Source: RGIG3009 sp045578625
Lineage (GTDB): Bacteria; Bacillota; Clostridia; Oscillospirales; Acutalibacteraceae
Reading direction: 5' to 3'
Length of the DNA stretch: 38,118 nt
NCBI GenBank assembly: GCA_045578625.1
Contig: JAZNKN010000015.1
Location: 1-38,118, forward strand
Below the pieces are notes generated by a model. The model ran no database searches and was not told where the DNA came from. It saw only the letters and a program-made list of their open reading frames with translations. Made by a program: the position numbers and the translations under genes. Shown here one piece after another: positions 30,595-38,118 of this stretch; the first letter of the stretch is position 1; every line of letters starts with the position of its first letter.

Positions 30595-31288
30595 TCGATA
30601 TTGGACCACATTTTCCAAGGGTCTGCTGCGCGAGAACCCGGTATTTCGTTTGGTGTTGGGCACTTGCCCGACGCTGGCGGTCACCACTGCAGCCATGAAC
30701 GGCCTCGGTATGGGTGCGGCGGCCACGTTCGTGCTGGTCTTCTCCAACGTCGTGATCTCGCTGCTCCGCAAATTGATCCCCGGCAAGGTGCGCTTGCCTT
30801 CGTATATCGTTATTATTGCCGGTTTCACCACCATTGTGCAGATGCTGGTGCAGGCGTATCTTCCGGCGATCGATAAAGCACTGGGTATTTACCTGCCGTT
30901 GATCGTCGTTAACTGCATCATCCTGGGCCGTGCCGAGGCGTTTGCCGGTAAAAACAGCGTGGGGTTGTCCGCGCTTGACGGTCTGGGCATGGGTGCGGGC
31001 TTTACGGCATCGCTGATCGTAATGGGCGGCATCCGTGAGTTTCTCGGTAACGGCACGATCTTTGGTTGGCCGGAAGGCGGCCTCCTGCCCCCGATCACCA
31101 TCTTTGTTTTACCCGCCGGCGGTTTCTTTGTGTTTGGTATTATGATCTGGTTGGCTAACCGTTTGTCGCTCAAGCTGGAGAAAAATGAGACGCGGCGTGA
31201 GCTGGCGGCTTCGGCAGCTTCGGCTGCTTGTGCGGCGTGTCCGATGGCCGGTGCCTGTCATGGAGAGGGGGCGGCGGAAAATGAATAA
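30587..31288 (+). CDS. rnfE: Electron transport complex subunit RnfE
   Basis: The protein has 233 residues and about six transmembrane helices. ENPVFRLVLGTCPTLAVT at the N-terminus and LPLIVVNCIILGRAEAFA carry the paired membrane Cys residues that, with RnfA, hold an intramembrane iron-sulfur centre. The C-terminal tail is unusual, ending CAACPMAGACHGEGAAENE with four Cys residues and a His. ATG 30587 overlaps rnfG by eight bases and follows AAGGGGGGC. Its end overlaps rnfA. Confidence 0.94.
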   Translation: MNNRYWTTFSKGLLRENPVFRLVLGTCPTLAVTTAAMNGLGMGAAATFVLVFSNVVISLLRKLIPGKVRLPSYIVIIAGFTTIVQMLVQAYLPAIDKALGIYLPLIVVNCIILGRAEAFAGKNSVGLSALDGLGMGAGFTASLIVMGGIREFLGNGTIFGWPEGGLLPPITIFVLPAGGFFVFGIMIWLANRLSLKLEKNETRRELAASAASAACAACPMAGACHGEGAAENE

Positions 31289-31862
31289 TCTGCTCGCTAT
31301 TGTGATCGGTGGTCTGCTGGTCAACAACTTCGTCCTGTCGCAGTTCTTAGGCATTTGCCCGTTTCTCGGCGTGTCTAAAAAACTCAATTCCGCTGTGGGT
31401 ATGTCGGTGGCGGTCATCTTCGTTATGGTGATGGCGACTGCCGCTACCTGGCCGATCTACTATTATCTGCTGGTGCCTAACGATCTGGCCTATCTGCAGA
31501 CCATTGTGTTTATCCTCATCATCGCCGCGTTGGTGCAGCTGGTGGAGATCGTGCTTCGCCGCTTCGTGCCGCCACTGTATCAGGCGCTGGGTATCTATTT
31601 GCCGCTTATCACCACCAACTGTGCGGTGCTGGGCGTGACGATCCTCAACATCGACAGTGGCTATACGTTCGTGGAATCGGTCGTCAACGCTGCCGGCGCG
31701 GGCTTGGGCTTCCTGCTGGCGATGGTGATGTTTGCCGGTGTACGTGAACGTCTGGAAAGTGCCGAGGTTCCGGAAACACTCAAGGGCCTGCCGATCACAC
31801 TGGTGGCGGCGTCTATCGTTTCTGTGTCGTTCCTGGGCTTCCAGGGCTTGTTTGGACTATAA
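31281..31862 (+). CDS. rnfA: Electron transport complex subunit RnfA
   Basis: The protein has 193 residues and six transmembrane helices. NNFVLSQFLGICPFLGVS and LPLITTNCAVLGV are the inverted-topology signatures, with the Cys residues for the intramembrane cluster shared with RnfE. ATG 31281 lies within the end of rnfE, after GGAGAGGGGGCGG. The frame is open further upstream inside rnfE, but that part is not RnfA sequence. rnfB starts 20 bases downstream. Confidence 0.95.
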   Translation: MNNLLAIVIGGLLVNNFVLSQFLGICPFLGVSKKLNSAVGMSVAVIFVMVMATAATWPIYYYLLVPNDLAYLQTIVFILIIAALVQLVEIVLRRFVPPLYQALGIYLPLITTNCAVLGVTILNIDSGYTFVESVVNAAGAGLGFLLAMVMFAGVRERLESAEVPETLKGLPITLVAASIVSVSFLGFQGLFGL

Positions 31863-31881
31863 GCAAGGGAGGTAAGTACCA

Positions 31882-32700
31882 ATGAATCCAATTTTATTGG
31901 CAGTGCTGCTGGTCGGCGGTCTGGGCTTGATTGCCGGATTGATTCTGTCAGTCGCCTCCGTGCTGATGGCAGTGCCGAAGGATGAAAAGGCAGAAGCGCT
32001 TCGCGACCTGCTTCCCGGTGTCAACTGCGGTGCTTGCGGATATTCCGGTTGCGACGGCTACGCCGATGCAATGGCCAACAAAGGGGAGAAGGTCGGTCTT
32101 TGCTCTCCCGGCGGTGTGGCGGTCGCGGAAGCGACAGCCCGTATGCTCGGTGTTGAGGGCGGCTCGGTTGCGCATAAGACCGCCATGGTGCGTTGCGGCG
32201 GCTGTGAAGAATTCACGGCTCGCAAGCTTCATTATCACGGTATTCCGTCCTGCCGTGCGGCGGCACAGTTCTACGGCGGCAACTGGCTGTGCAATTCCGG
32301 TTGTCTTGGCTACGGTGATTGCGTGTCGGTGTGTGAGTACGAGGCAGTTACCGTGAAGGACGGCCTGGCGCGTGTGGATCCCACTGTGTGTCGCGGCTGT
32401 ACCAAGTGTGTGACGGCTTGCCCGAAGGGCTTGATCGCCATGTACGACAGCCACGTGCTCGGCGTTGTGCGATGCTCCAGCCACGACAAAGGCGCGGCAA
32501 CGCGTGCGGCCTGTAAGGTAGGCTGTATCGGTTGCGGCAAGTGCGTGAAGGTGTGCGAATACGGTGCGGTTTCTGTTACGGATAACCTGGCGTCGATCGA
32601 TCCGGATAAGTGTGTCGGTTGTGGCAAGTGTGCAGAAAACTGCCCGGTCCATTGCATTACCATCACGATGCCGGTCGGTACCGCAATGGCCTGTAAATAA
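31882..32700 (+). CDS. rnfB: Electron transport complex subunit RnfB
   Basis: The protein has 272 residues. An N-terminal membrane anchor (about 4-30) is followed by the 4Fe-4S domain NCGACGYSGCDGYADAM and three or four ferredoxin-type motifs: C..C.GYGDCVSVCEY, CRGCTKCVTACP, CIGCGKCVKVCEY and CVGCGKCAENCP. RnfB is the entry point for electrons from reduced ferredoxin. AAGGGAGG precedes ATG 31882. It is the last gene of the operon. A small AT-rich inverted repeat (AATTTCTTT-G-AAAGAAATT, 32698-32716) lies at the stop, and no strong terminator separates it from the tRNA promoter. Confidence 0.95.
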   Translation: MNPILLAVLLVGGLGLIAGLILSVASVLMAVPKDEKAEALRDLLPGVNCGACGYSGCDGYADAMANKGEKVGLCSPGGVAVAEATARMLGVEGGSVAHKTAMVRCGGCEEFTARKLHYHGIPSCRAAAQFYGGNWLCNSGCLGYGDCVSVCEYEAVTVKDGLARVDPTVCRGCTKCVTACPKGLIAMYDSHVLGVVRCSSHDKGAATRAACKVGCIGCGKCVKVCEYGAVSVTDNLASIDPDKCVGCGKCAENCPVHCITITMPVGTAMACK

Positions 32701-32738
32701 TTTCTTTGAAAGAAATTGGTATTTTCTAAAAAACAGGC

Positions 32739-32768
32739 TTGACAAACCTTGTGGTCATACTATATAAT
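32739..32768 (+). promoter_or_regulatory. Promoter of the Met-Glu-Val tRNA cluster
   Basis: -35 TTGACA, an 18-bp spacer and -10 TATAAT. Confidence 0.88.
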
Positions 32769-32797
32769 AATCAGCGTCCCCTGTGGGGGACGTACAC

Positions 32798-32874
32798 GGC
32801 TGTATAGCTCAGTTGGCTAGAGCATGCGGTTCATACCCGCAGTGTCATTGGTTCGAATCCAATTACAGCCACCA
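32798..32874 (+). tRNA. tRNA-Met (CAT), probably elongator
   Basis: Acceptor GGCTGTA/TACAGCC is fully paired (G1-C72, so not initiator-like). Anticodon stem-loop TGCGGTTCATACCCGCA, T loop TTCGAAT, encoded CCA. Confidence 0.94.
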
Positions 32875-32877
32875 TCC

Positions 32878-32952
32878 GGCCCGATGGTCAAGCGGTTAAG
32901 ACACCGCCCTTTCACGGCGGTAACACGGGTTCGATTCCCGTTCGGGTCACCA
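32878..32952 (+). tRNA. tRNA-Glu (TTC)
   Basis: Acceptor GGCCCGA/TCGGGTC (one G-T pair), anticodon stem-loop CCGCCCTTTCACGGCGG, T loop TTCGATT, encoded CCA. Confidence 0.95.
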
Positions 32953-32989
32953 ATGCCTTTTGGCTGCTGCAGGAGCGGTGGCTGAATAT

Positions 32990-33066
32990 GGGCGTATAGC
33001 TCAGCTGGTTAGAGCGCCTGCTTCACACGCAGGAGGTCAGCGGTTCGAGTCCGTTTACGCCCACCA
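32990..33066 (+). tRNA. tRNA-Val (CAC)
   Basis: Acceptor GGGCGTA/TACGCCC, anticodon stem-loop CCTGCTTCACACGCAGG (loop TTCACAC), T loop TTCGAGT, encoded CCA. Confidence 0.95.
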
Positions 33067-33097
33067 AAACAAAACGCCGTAAGGCGTTTTTTGTTTT
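33067..33097 (+). terminator. Terminator of the tRNA cluster
   Basis: Stem AAAACGCC / GGCGTTTT with a GTAA loop and T run. The next ~80 bases are non-coding and hold only a small GAACC-GCA-GGTTC hairpin near 33116. Confidence 0.88.
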
Positions 33098-33178
33098 GTA
33101 AGGGGCATCGGACGAGAACCGCAGGTTCGATAACTGAGACCCCAAGAGCGCGAGCAAAATTGATATCGACTACATTAA

Positions 33179-33214
33179 AAAATGCCCTCCGAACCGTCGT
33201 TCGGAGGGCATTTT
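33179..33214. terminator. Terminator of the minus-strand glycosyltransferase operon
   Basis: Stem AAAATGCCCTCCGAAC / GTTCGGAGGGCATTTT, T runs on both strands. It follows the stop at 33222 on the minus strand. Confidence 0.9.
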
Positions 33215-33221
33215 GTTGCTA

Positions 33222-34820
33222 TCATATTAAGTGCAGTGCTGTGGCGATCTCGCTGACCTTTTCCGGATAATAGGTGTCAACGGTGCGCACGCAGAGGAGA
33301 AAGGCCATCACTACCGTGACAGCAGCCAGTGCCACCGTTCCGGCGCTCACATACGTGCGTTGCCGTTCGGTGCAGAGGTTGTGCTGCAGGCCGATCACCA
33401 TAAAGCACGCGATCCCCATCAGGAAATAGATATCCATGCGGTATCGCTCTAGCAGATACGGCGTCCACATAATATCGATGGCGGTGATGATCAGAACCGT
33501 TAAAAATAATGTTATCATCAGCGGCAGAAGTCCCGAACGTCTCAGATCCTTGAGTACCGAGAACCGGAATATACCGAAGCACAGCAGCAGGATCGGAAAG
33601 TTGAAGAACACGCCTTTTGTCTGCAGATAGGGGAAGGTCGCCTGCAGCGTGCTGCGTTCAAAAAGATTTTCCGCCGTGCCGTTGACGATGCGCAGGAGCA
33701 TATCTCCGTCCAATGTGATGCGATATTGCGTTTGGTCGGCGACCGTCAGTTGATAAGCCTGCCCGAATTCAAAGGGATCGTCAAATCGCGCGTAATTGTA
33801 CAGCATCAAAGCGATTGCCACCAATAGGTACGGAAGAGCAGCAAGTGCGAGCTTGCCAAGAAGCTTCAACGTGAATTTACGTTGCTTTAAAAAGATGATC
33901 AGTATCGGGATCACCAGGAGATTGGCAAGCGCGATGGAGGGCCGGCAGCCAAATGTCAGCGCACCGAGCAGCGCGCCGATGCCGGCGAGTAGGATCTGTC
34001 GGTTTTCGCGTTTTTCATCCCACACAGCCCGAATGAAGAAATACAGGCTCCATACCTCTAACGCGATCGCGCTGGTGATAGCGGTGCAGTAAAGAGCCGG
34101 CTCGGCAATGCTGTACCAAATGCTCATCACGGAGAACGCCACCGACAACGCCAGATAGACGCTGTAAGGGAGCTTTTTGAAAAACAGCCTTGACAGCAAG
34201 CGGAACAGTACAAAGATACCGATGATGGTGAGTGTAGCAAAGATCTGCGTAGCGTGATACGTCGTCAGCGCCGTACCGGTCAGGATGCGATAGGGGAGAA
34301 ACACCAGAAAGACCGGTACGACCCCGAAATACATATAGTAGTGACCTTCATAGTAGGCGTGATCCCAGTGATAACTGACACCCGCTTCGCGCCGCTCGTC
34401 GGGATCATACGGGTTTTCCAGTTGTGCCAGAGCGTCCTCGTCGCCGTAAACGATATCGATCCGACCGTCCAGTATAGACTCCGCCATCAGTTCATACTGG
34501 TTGCGGTGTCCGGGGACTTCGCCGTTCCAAAGGGGCAACTTACTCATCGGCAACACACAGGTCAGCACCGTGGCGGCAGCCACGATGATACCGCAAAGCA
34601 CCTTGCCCAGTGAGTTTTTTTCGACCGTAGCGGTATGCAGAGCTGAGCTCGGGCGGAACACAAACAGCACGAACATAAACGCGGTGAGATACAGCCAGAC
34701 GTGTCCCTTGTCGGTGGCAAGAGTGGTTATGGATAAGGCGGCGATCGCAATCAGGAGAGCGGGATAGATCCAACGGGCATACCGATGTGCGCCAAGCCAA
34801 TTTCGGAGACGATTATTCAT
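33222..34820 (-). CDS. Polytopic membrane protein, possible GT-C-type glycosyltransferase
   Basis: The protein has 532 residues with about 11-13 hydrophobic segments and a charged extracytoplasmic loop after the third (roughly 100-165), containing GHRNQYELMAESILDGR and YHWDHAYYEGHYYMYFG. Layout and loop resemble uncharacterised GT-C-like enzymes that use polyprenyl-phosphate sugars, but I cannot name a family. ATG 34820 is chosen because GGGGG lies six bases upstream; its start overlaps the end of the adjacent GT2 gene by eight bases, so the two are coupled. The GT2 enzyme may supply the lipid-linked sugar this protein would transfer; that is inference. Confidence 0.7.
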   Translation of the reverse strand: MNNRLRNWLGAHRYARWIYPALLIAIAALSITTLATDKGHVWLYLTAFMFVLFVFRPSSALHTATVEKNSLGKVLCGIIVAAATVLTCVLPMSKLPLWNGEVPGHRNQYELMAESILDGRIDIVYGDEDALAQLENPYDPDERREAGVSYHWDHAYYEGHYYMYFGVVPVFLVFLPYRILTGTALTTYHATQIFATLTIIGIFVLFRLLSRLFFKKLPYSVYLALSVAFSVMSIWYSIAEPALYCTAITSAIALEVWSLYFFIRAVWDEKRENRQILLAGIGALLGALTFGCRPSIALANLLVIPILIIFLKQRKFTLKLLGKLALAALPYLLVAIALMLYNYARFDDPFEFGQAYQLTVADQTQYRITLDGDMLLRIVNGTAENLFERSTLQATFPYLQTKGVFFNFPILLLCFGIFRFSVLKDLRRSGLLPLMITLFLTVLIITAIDIMWTPYLLERYRMDIYFLMGIACFMVIGLQHNLCTERQRTYVSAGTVALAAVTVVMAFLLCVRTVDTYYPEKVSEIATALHLI

Positions 34821-35772
34821 GGTCATCCCCCTGCTCTTTCGTGATCTTGCGGTAGCGCCAGTTGACCTTGATCCGTTCCAGCTCAAAATCCTGCTTGTTC
34901 TTTTGTGCCGCGTTTTGCAGCTGAAGTCCGGCAAAGAACGACAGCAGCGCCGCGATCACCGTGAACCCGCACACGATCAATGTGGGGAAGTCGGGAACCA
35001 AGCCGGTACGTATGTAGGTAATTAAAACGGGAATGAAGAAAATGATCGACAGCAGCAGCAGTGCCGCGCTGATAAGGCCGAAAAAGGAGTACGGACGGTA
35101 GTTTTTATGCAGCGTCACGATGGTGCGCAGCACCTTTAAGCCGTCCCGCACCGTATTCAGCTTGGAAACACTGCCGGCGGGACGATCCCGATAGGGAATG
35201 ACCACCTGATCGATCTTCATATTCTTGTCCAACGCGTGGATCGTCATTTCTGTCTCGATCTCAAATCCGGCAGACAGCACGGCGAAGGTCTTGACAAATT
35301 CAAAGCTGAACGCACGGCAGCCGGTCATAATATCCCGAACGTCGGAATGGAACAACTTGTTGATGGCGAAACGAACCAGCGTGTTGCCGACGTTGTGGAA
35401 ACGACGTTTGTTTTCGGTATGATAGGTGGAGGAGAGCCGATCGCCCACGACCATATCTGCTTGCCGATGCAGTACCAGATCCACCATTTCCCGCGCACGG
35501 TCTGCGGGGTAGGTGTCGTCTCCATCCACCATTACGTACGCTTCCGCATCGATCTCGCGGAACATACGGCGGATCACGTTGCCTTTGCCTTGCTGATATT
35601 CATAGCGTACCACAGCGCCGACGGCACGTGCGATCTCGTCGGTGCCGTCGGTGGAATTGTTGTCGTAAACGTAGACCGTGGCTTCCGGCAAGGCTTGCTT
35701 CCAATCGGCAACCACCTTGGCGATGGTCAGACTTTCGTTATAGCAAGGGATCAAAACGGCAATTTTATCCAT
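34813..35772 (-). CDS. Family 2 glycosyltransferase, DPM1/polyprenyl-phosphate type
   Basis: The protein has 319 residues. The GT-A domain opens IAVLIPCYNESLTIAKVV, YVYDNNSTDGT holds nucleotide-sugar contacts, and VDGDDTYPAD (82-91) is the metal-binding DXD region. DIMTGCRAFS follows, and two C-terminal transmembrane helices lie near 236-258 and 268-290. This layout fits enzymes moving a sugar from a nucleotide donor to polyprenyl phosphate. ATG 35772 has GGAGAAG upstream; the longer frame begins before it without a ribosome site. It is the first gene of a two-gene operon. Confidence 0.87.
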   Translation of the reverse strand: MDKIAVLIPCYNESLTIAKVVADWKQALPEATVYVYDNNSTDGTDEIARAVGAVVRYEYQQGKGNVIRRMFREIDAEAYVMVDGDDTYPADRAREMVDLVLHRQADMVVGDRLSSTYHTENKRRFHNVGNTLVRFAINKLFHSDVRDIMTGCRAFSFEFVKTFAVLSAGFEIETEMTIHALDKNMKIDQVVIPYRDRPAGSVSKLNTVRDGLKVLRTIVTLHKNYRPYSFFGLISAALLLLSIIFFIPVLITYIRTGLVPDFPTLIVCGFTVIAALLSFFAGLQLQNAAQKNKQDFELERIKVNWRYRKITKEQGDDHE

Positions 35773-35825
35773 AGTGCTTCTCCGTTCTGTACAGTTTGGC
35801 AATGTGTGCTTATCATATTATTTTT

Positions 35826-35854
35826 ACTATACCATAGAGTTTCATTTTTTTCAA
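35826..35854 (-). promoter_or_regulatory. Promoter of the GT2/membrane protein operon
   Basis: On the minus strand: -35 TTGAAA, a 17-bp spacer and -10 TATAGT. Confidence 0.75.
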
Positions 35855-35888
35855 TGTCTGCTTGCGGTAAGGTGATTTAGATACCCTC

Positions 35889-35917
35889 TTGCCAAATTCT
35901 TCAAAACGCAGTATACT
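35889..35917 (+). promoter_or_regulatory. Promoter of the ktr operon
   Basis: -35 TTGCCA, a 17-bp spacer and -10 TATACT. Confidence 0.78.
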
Positions 35918-35948
35918 GTAATCAATGTTTAAGAAAGGGGAGAGAACG

Positions 35949-37292
35949 ATGGAAAAACGGCGCTTGCGCTTGAGTTATCCGCATCTGGTGGCGCTTGGCT
36001 TTGCGCTGACCATTTTTCTTGGTGCCGTGCTTCTCTCCTTGCCAATTGCGTCCAACAGCGGTACGGCCACGCCGTTTCTTTCCTGCCTGTTCACAGCGAC
36101 CTCGGCCACCTGCGTGACCGGCTTGATCGTGGCGGACACGTTTCTTCACTGGTCGGTGTTTGGTCGCGTGGTCATTATCACGCTGATCCAGATCGGTGGC
36201 CTCGGCTTTATGACGTTGATGACCGGCTTTTCCATGGCACTGCATCGGCAGATCTCGTTGCGTGAGCGCACGCTGCTAAAGGAAACCTTTAACACCCCTG
36301 ATATCGGCGGTATGGTGCGGCTCACACGTAAGATCCTCGTCGGTACGCTGTGCGTGGAGCTGGCCGGTGCGGTGGCGTTTACCACGCGTCTTATCCCTAA
36401 ATTCGGCTTTTGGGACGGCTTGGGCCGCTCGGTGTTCCTATCGATCTCGGCGTTCTGCAACGCCGGATTTGACCTGTTGGGCGATCAGGGAGCCTATTCC
36501 TCGTTGGTGTCGTTTGCAGAGGATCCGGTCGCGATCGTGACGGCGGCGTTACTCATTCTCATCGGCGGCATCGGTTTTCTGGTGTGGGACGACGTGGCGC
36601 ACCACAAATGGCATTTCCGCAAATACCGTTTGCATTCCAAGCTGGCGCTGACCATGACGGTTGGTATTACCGTGATAACGACCGCGCTATTCTTGATTTT
36701 GGAGCGCGAACATACCAATGCCGGTCTGCCGTTCGGGCAGCAGCTGCTCAATGCGTTTTTTGATTCTGTGACGCCGCGTACAGCCGGCTTCAACTCGGTG
36801 GACGTTAATGCGATGCATCCGGCCTCCGGTGCGCTGACAACACTGCTGATGTTCATCGGCGGTTCGCCCGGCTCCACCGCCGGCGGTATCAAGACCACGA
36901 CCTTGGCGGTGCTACTGATCTGCTGCTTTAGCAATCTGTTCAATCGCTCCGGCTACAACCTGTTCCGCCGCCGCCTTTCGCAGGAGGTGTTGGTGCAGGC
37001 GGTCAGCGTCACCGGTATTCAACTGTTGTTGGTACTGACGGGTATTTTCCTTGTCAGTGCTGCACAGCCCGAATTGGCGCTTACAGACATCATTTTCGAG
37101 TGCTTCTCCGCGATCGACACCGTGGGTATGACCACCGGTGTTACGCGCGAATTATCGAGCTTCTCGCGCGTTGTGGTGATGGCGCTGATGTACTGCGGAC
37201 GGTTGGGCACGCTGACGTTTGCGATGGTGTTTGTCCAACGAAAGAAAAAGGAACTGCTGCGCTTCCCGGAAGAAAGCATCAGTGTGGGATAA
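35949..37292 (+). CDS. ktrB: Trk/Ktr-type potassium uptake membrane subunit
   Basis: The protein has 447 residues and the four-repeat M1-P-M2 channel-like fold. Pore loops include TATSATCVTGL, SAFCNAGFDL, TPRTAGFNSVD and SAIDTVGMTTG, each with the selectivity-filter Gly. GGSPGSTAGGIKTTT is the gating-loop region of KtrB/TrkH proteins. It conducts K+ (with Na+ in Ktr systems). ATG 35949 follows AAAGGGGAGAG; the frame extends upstream without support. The RCK regulator gene follows 12 bases after its stop. KtrB fits by length and context; TrkH-like naming would also be acceptable. Confidence 0.9.
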   Translation: MEKRRLRLSYPHLVALGFALTIFLGAVLLSLPIASNSGTATPFLSCLFTATSATCVTGLIVADTFLHWSVFGRVVIITLIQIGGLGFMTLMTGFSMALHRQISLRERTLLKETFNTPDIGGMVRLTRKILVGTLCVELAGAVAFTTRLIPKFGFWDGLGRSVFLSISAFCNAGFDLLGDQGAYSSLVSFAEDPVAIVTAALLILIGGIGFLVWDDVAHHKWHFRKYRLHSKLALTMTVGITVITTALFLILEREHTNAGLPFGQQLLNAFFDSVTPRTAGFNSVDVNAMHPASGALTTLLMFIGGSPGSTAGGIKTTTLAVLLICCFSNLFNRSGYNLFRRRLSQEVLVQAVSVTGIQLLLVLTGIFLVSAAQPELALTDIIFECFSAIDTVGMTTGVTRELSSFSRVVVMALMYCGRLGTLTFAMVFVQRKKKELLRFPEESISVG

Positions 37293-37304
37293 GGAGAGAA
37301 CATC

Positions 37305-37952
37305 ATGAAAAACTTTTTGGTGATCGGCATCGGCCGCTTCGGCGAGCATCTCAGCCGTCGGCTGGCGGAGCTTGGCAACGACGTGATGATCGTGGATGAG
37401 AACGAGGAGGTCATTAGCCGCCTTGCCGGTACGGTGACGTGCGCACAGGTTGGCGATTGCAAGAACGAGGACGTGCTGCGCAGCCTGTCGGTCAACAGCT
37501 TTGATATCTGTTTTGTCTGTATCGGCAGTGACTTCCAGAGTAGTCTGGAGATCACCAGTCTGCTCAAGGAGATGGGCGCGCGTTGCGTGATCAGCAAGGC
37601 GAGCACCCGTATTCAGGAGAAGTTCCTGCTCCGTAACGGTGCCGACGCGGTGGTATATCCCGAAAAGGATCTGGCGTATAAGCTGGCGGTACAGTACAGC
37701 GGACACAATATTTTTGATTACTATCAGCTGTCCAATGATATTGCAGTGTACGAGACCGCTGTGCCGCGCAACTGGATCGGCAAGAGCATCCGCGAGATCG
37801 ACGTTCGCAAGGCGTACGATGTCAACGTGCTGGCTGTGAAACGGCAGGGGAGCGTACATTTGGCGAGACCCGATCTGGCGTTTGCGGAGGAGGATCATTT
37901 GCTGGTACTCGGTGCGAGCGAAAACATCGACCGTTTGACGAAAAACACCTGA
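37305..37952 (+). CDS. ktrA: Ktr/Trk potassium uptake regulatory subunit (RCK)
   Basis: The protein has 215 residues. The N-terminal RCK_N Rossmann domain has IGIGRFG (G8, G10, G13) and D31 at the end of strand 2 for the nucleotide. The C-terminal RCK_C domain covers about 135-211. It forms a cytosolic ring that gates the KtrB channel in response to ATP/ADP; RCK_C of KtrA proteins also binds c-di-AMP in Firmicutes. AAGGAGAG precedes ATG 37305. It is the second gene of the ktrBA unit. Confidence 0.92.
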   Translation: MKNFLVIGIGRFGEHLSRRLAELGNDVMIVDENEEVISRLAGTVTCAQVGDCKNEDVLRSLSVNSFDICFVCIGSDFQSSLEITSLLKEMGARCVISKASTRIQEKFLLRNGADAVVYPEKDLAYKLAVQYSGHNIFDYYQLSNDIAVYETAVPRNWIGKSIREIDVRKAYDVNVLAVKRQGSVHLARPDLAFAEEDHLLVLGASENIDRLTKNT

Positions 37953-37966
37953 TTTTGGGACCGAGC

Positions 37967-38028
37967 GGCTTTCCGGCGAAAAATTTGCAAAATTTCTATT
38001 TTTACTCTTGACTTTTCGCCGGAAAGCC
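37967..38028. promoter_or_regulatory. 16-bp perfect inverted repeat spanning into the tRNA-Arg promoter
   Basis: GGCTTTCCGGCGAAAA (37967-37982) and its exact complement at 38013-38028 are separated by 30 AT-rich bases. The right arm lies almost exactly in the -35/-10 spacer of the next promoter. It could be the ktrA terminator, an operator, or both. Confidence 0.75.
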
Positions 38029-38036
38029 ACTATAAT
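38008..38036 (+). promoter_or_regulatory. Promoter of tRNA-Arg
   Basis: -35 TTGACT, a 17-bp spacer and -10 TATAAT. The spacer is made of the inverted-repeat arm. Confidence 0.88.
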
Positions 38037-38059
38037 TCTATACGTTGTCTAAACAACAC

Positions 38060-38118
38060 GCGCTCGTAGCTCAGCTGGATAGAGTGCTTGACTACGAATC
38101 AAGAGGTCAGGGGTTCGA
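38060..38118 (+). tRNA. tRNA-Arg (ACG), truncated by window end
   Basis: GCGCTCG acceptor 5' strand, D arm AGCTCAGCTGGATAGAG, anticodon stem-loop CTTGACTACGAATCAAG and the start of the T arm GGGGTTCGA. The 3' part is beyond the window. Confidence 0.93.

Noticed and set aside
32798..32874. Initiator tRNA-Met or tRNA-Ile2 (CAT)
   Set aside because: The first acceptor pair is G-C rather than the unpaired initiator C-A and the anticodon stem lacks the initiator GGG/CCC. Ile2 is less like this sequence but cannot be fully excluded.

Overview
The window looks like chromosome of an anaerobic Clostridia member, probably Oscillospirales/Oscillospiraceae. It has a SCIFF peptide with its radical-SAM maturase, a complete six-gene Rnf complex, Thr-rich lipoproteins, BspA-type repeats and fairly GC-rich genes with AGGAGG-type ribosome sites. 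The lineage is inferred from gene content, not measured.

Left edge (1-802): the last lysis genes of a prophage (lysin tail, XhlA-like protein, holin) end at a 55-bp 3' fragment of tRNA-Tyr, the likely host-side attachment site. From 803 to 1803 is a gene-poor patch. It holds two copies of a ~144-bp repeat bounded by tRNA-3'-end-like sequence, a ladder of small hairpins joined by a conserved 7-mer, one AT-rich two-helix membrane peptide gene with its own promoter, and several terminator hairpins.

1913-14726: a His-rich SLC13/CitM-like transporter; a GH35 beta-galactosidase divergent from an MFS sugar transporter, GDPD and trmO; an Xre repressor with a palindromic operator; tRNA-Thr and mnmA; an alanine-dehydrogenase-like gene; then scfA-scfB followed by a translationally coupled PLP decarboxylase. 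A 54-codon gene missed by length-filtered ORF calling lies at 14562-14726.

14562-20118, all on the minus strand, is the most unusual locus. A lipoprotein with a SLAP-like domain is followed by a 937-residue protein that fuses an ECF sigma factor, a transmembrane helix and a duplicated BspA-type leucine-rich-repeat ectodomain. Next come a transglutaminase-like lipoprotein and the small protein. The two lipoprotein genes share a related leader in which the Shine-Dalgarno sequence pairs with an upstream anti-SD. Together this suggests a surface-sensing transcription switch.

20151-26754: a second hairpin ladder with the same architecture but a different 7-mer, tRNA-Ser, trmL, glgP, an SSS symporter, a NUDIX hydrolase and an M14 carboxypeptidase.

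26765-32700: one promoter drives a NusG-II protein, a HepS/Gx-type membrane protein and rnfCDGEAB, the ferredoxin:NAD+ ion pump. Then come tRNA-Met, tRNA-Glu and tRNA-Val, a membrane protein/GT2 glycosyltransferase pair, ktrBA-type potassium uptake, and a truncated tRNA-Arg at the right edge.
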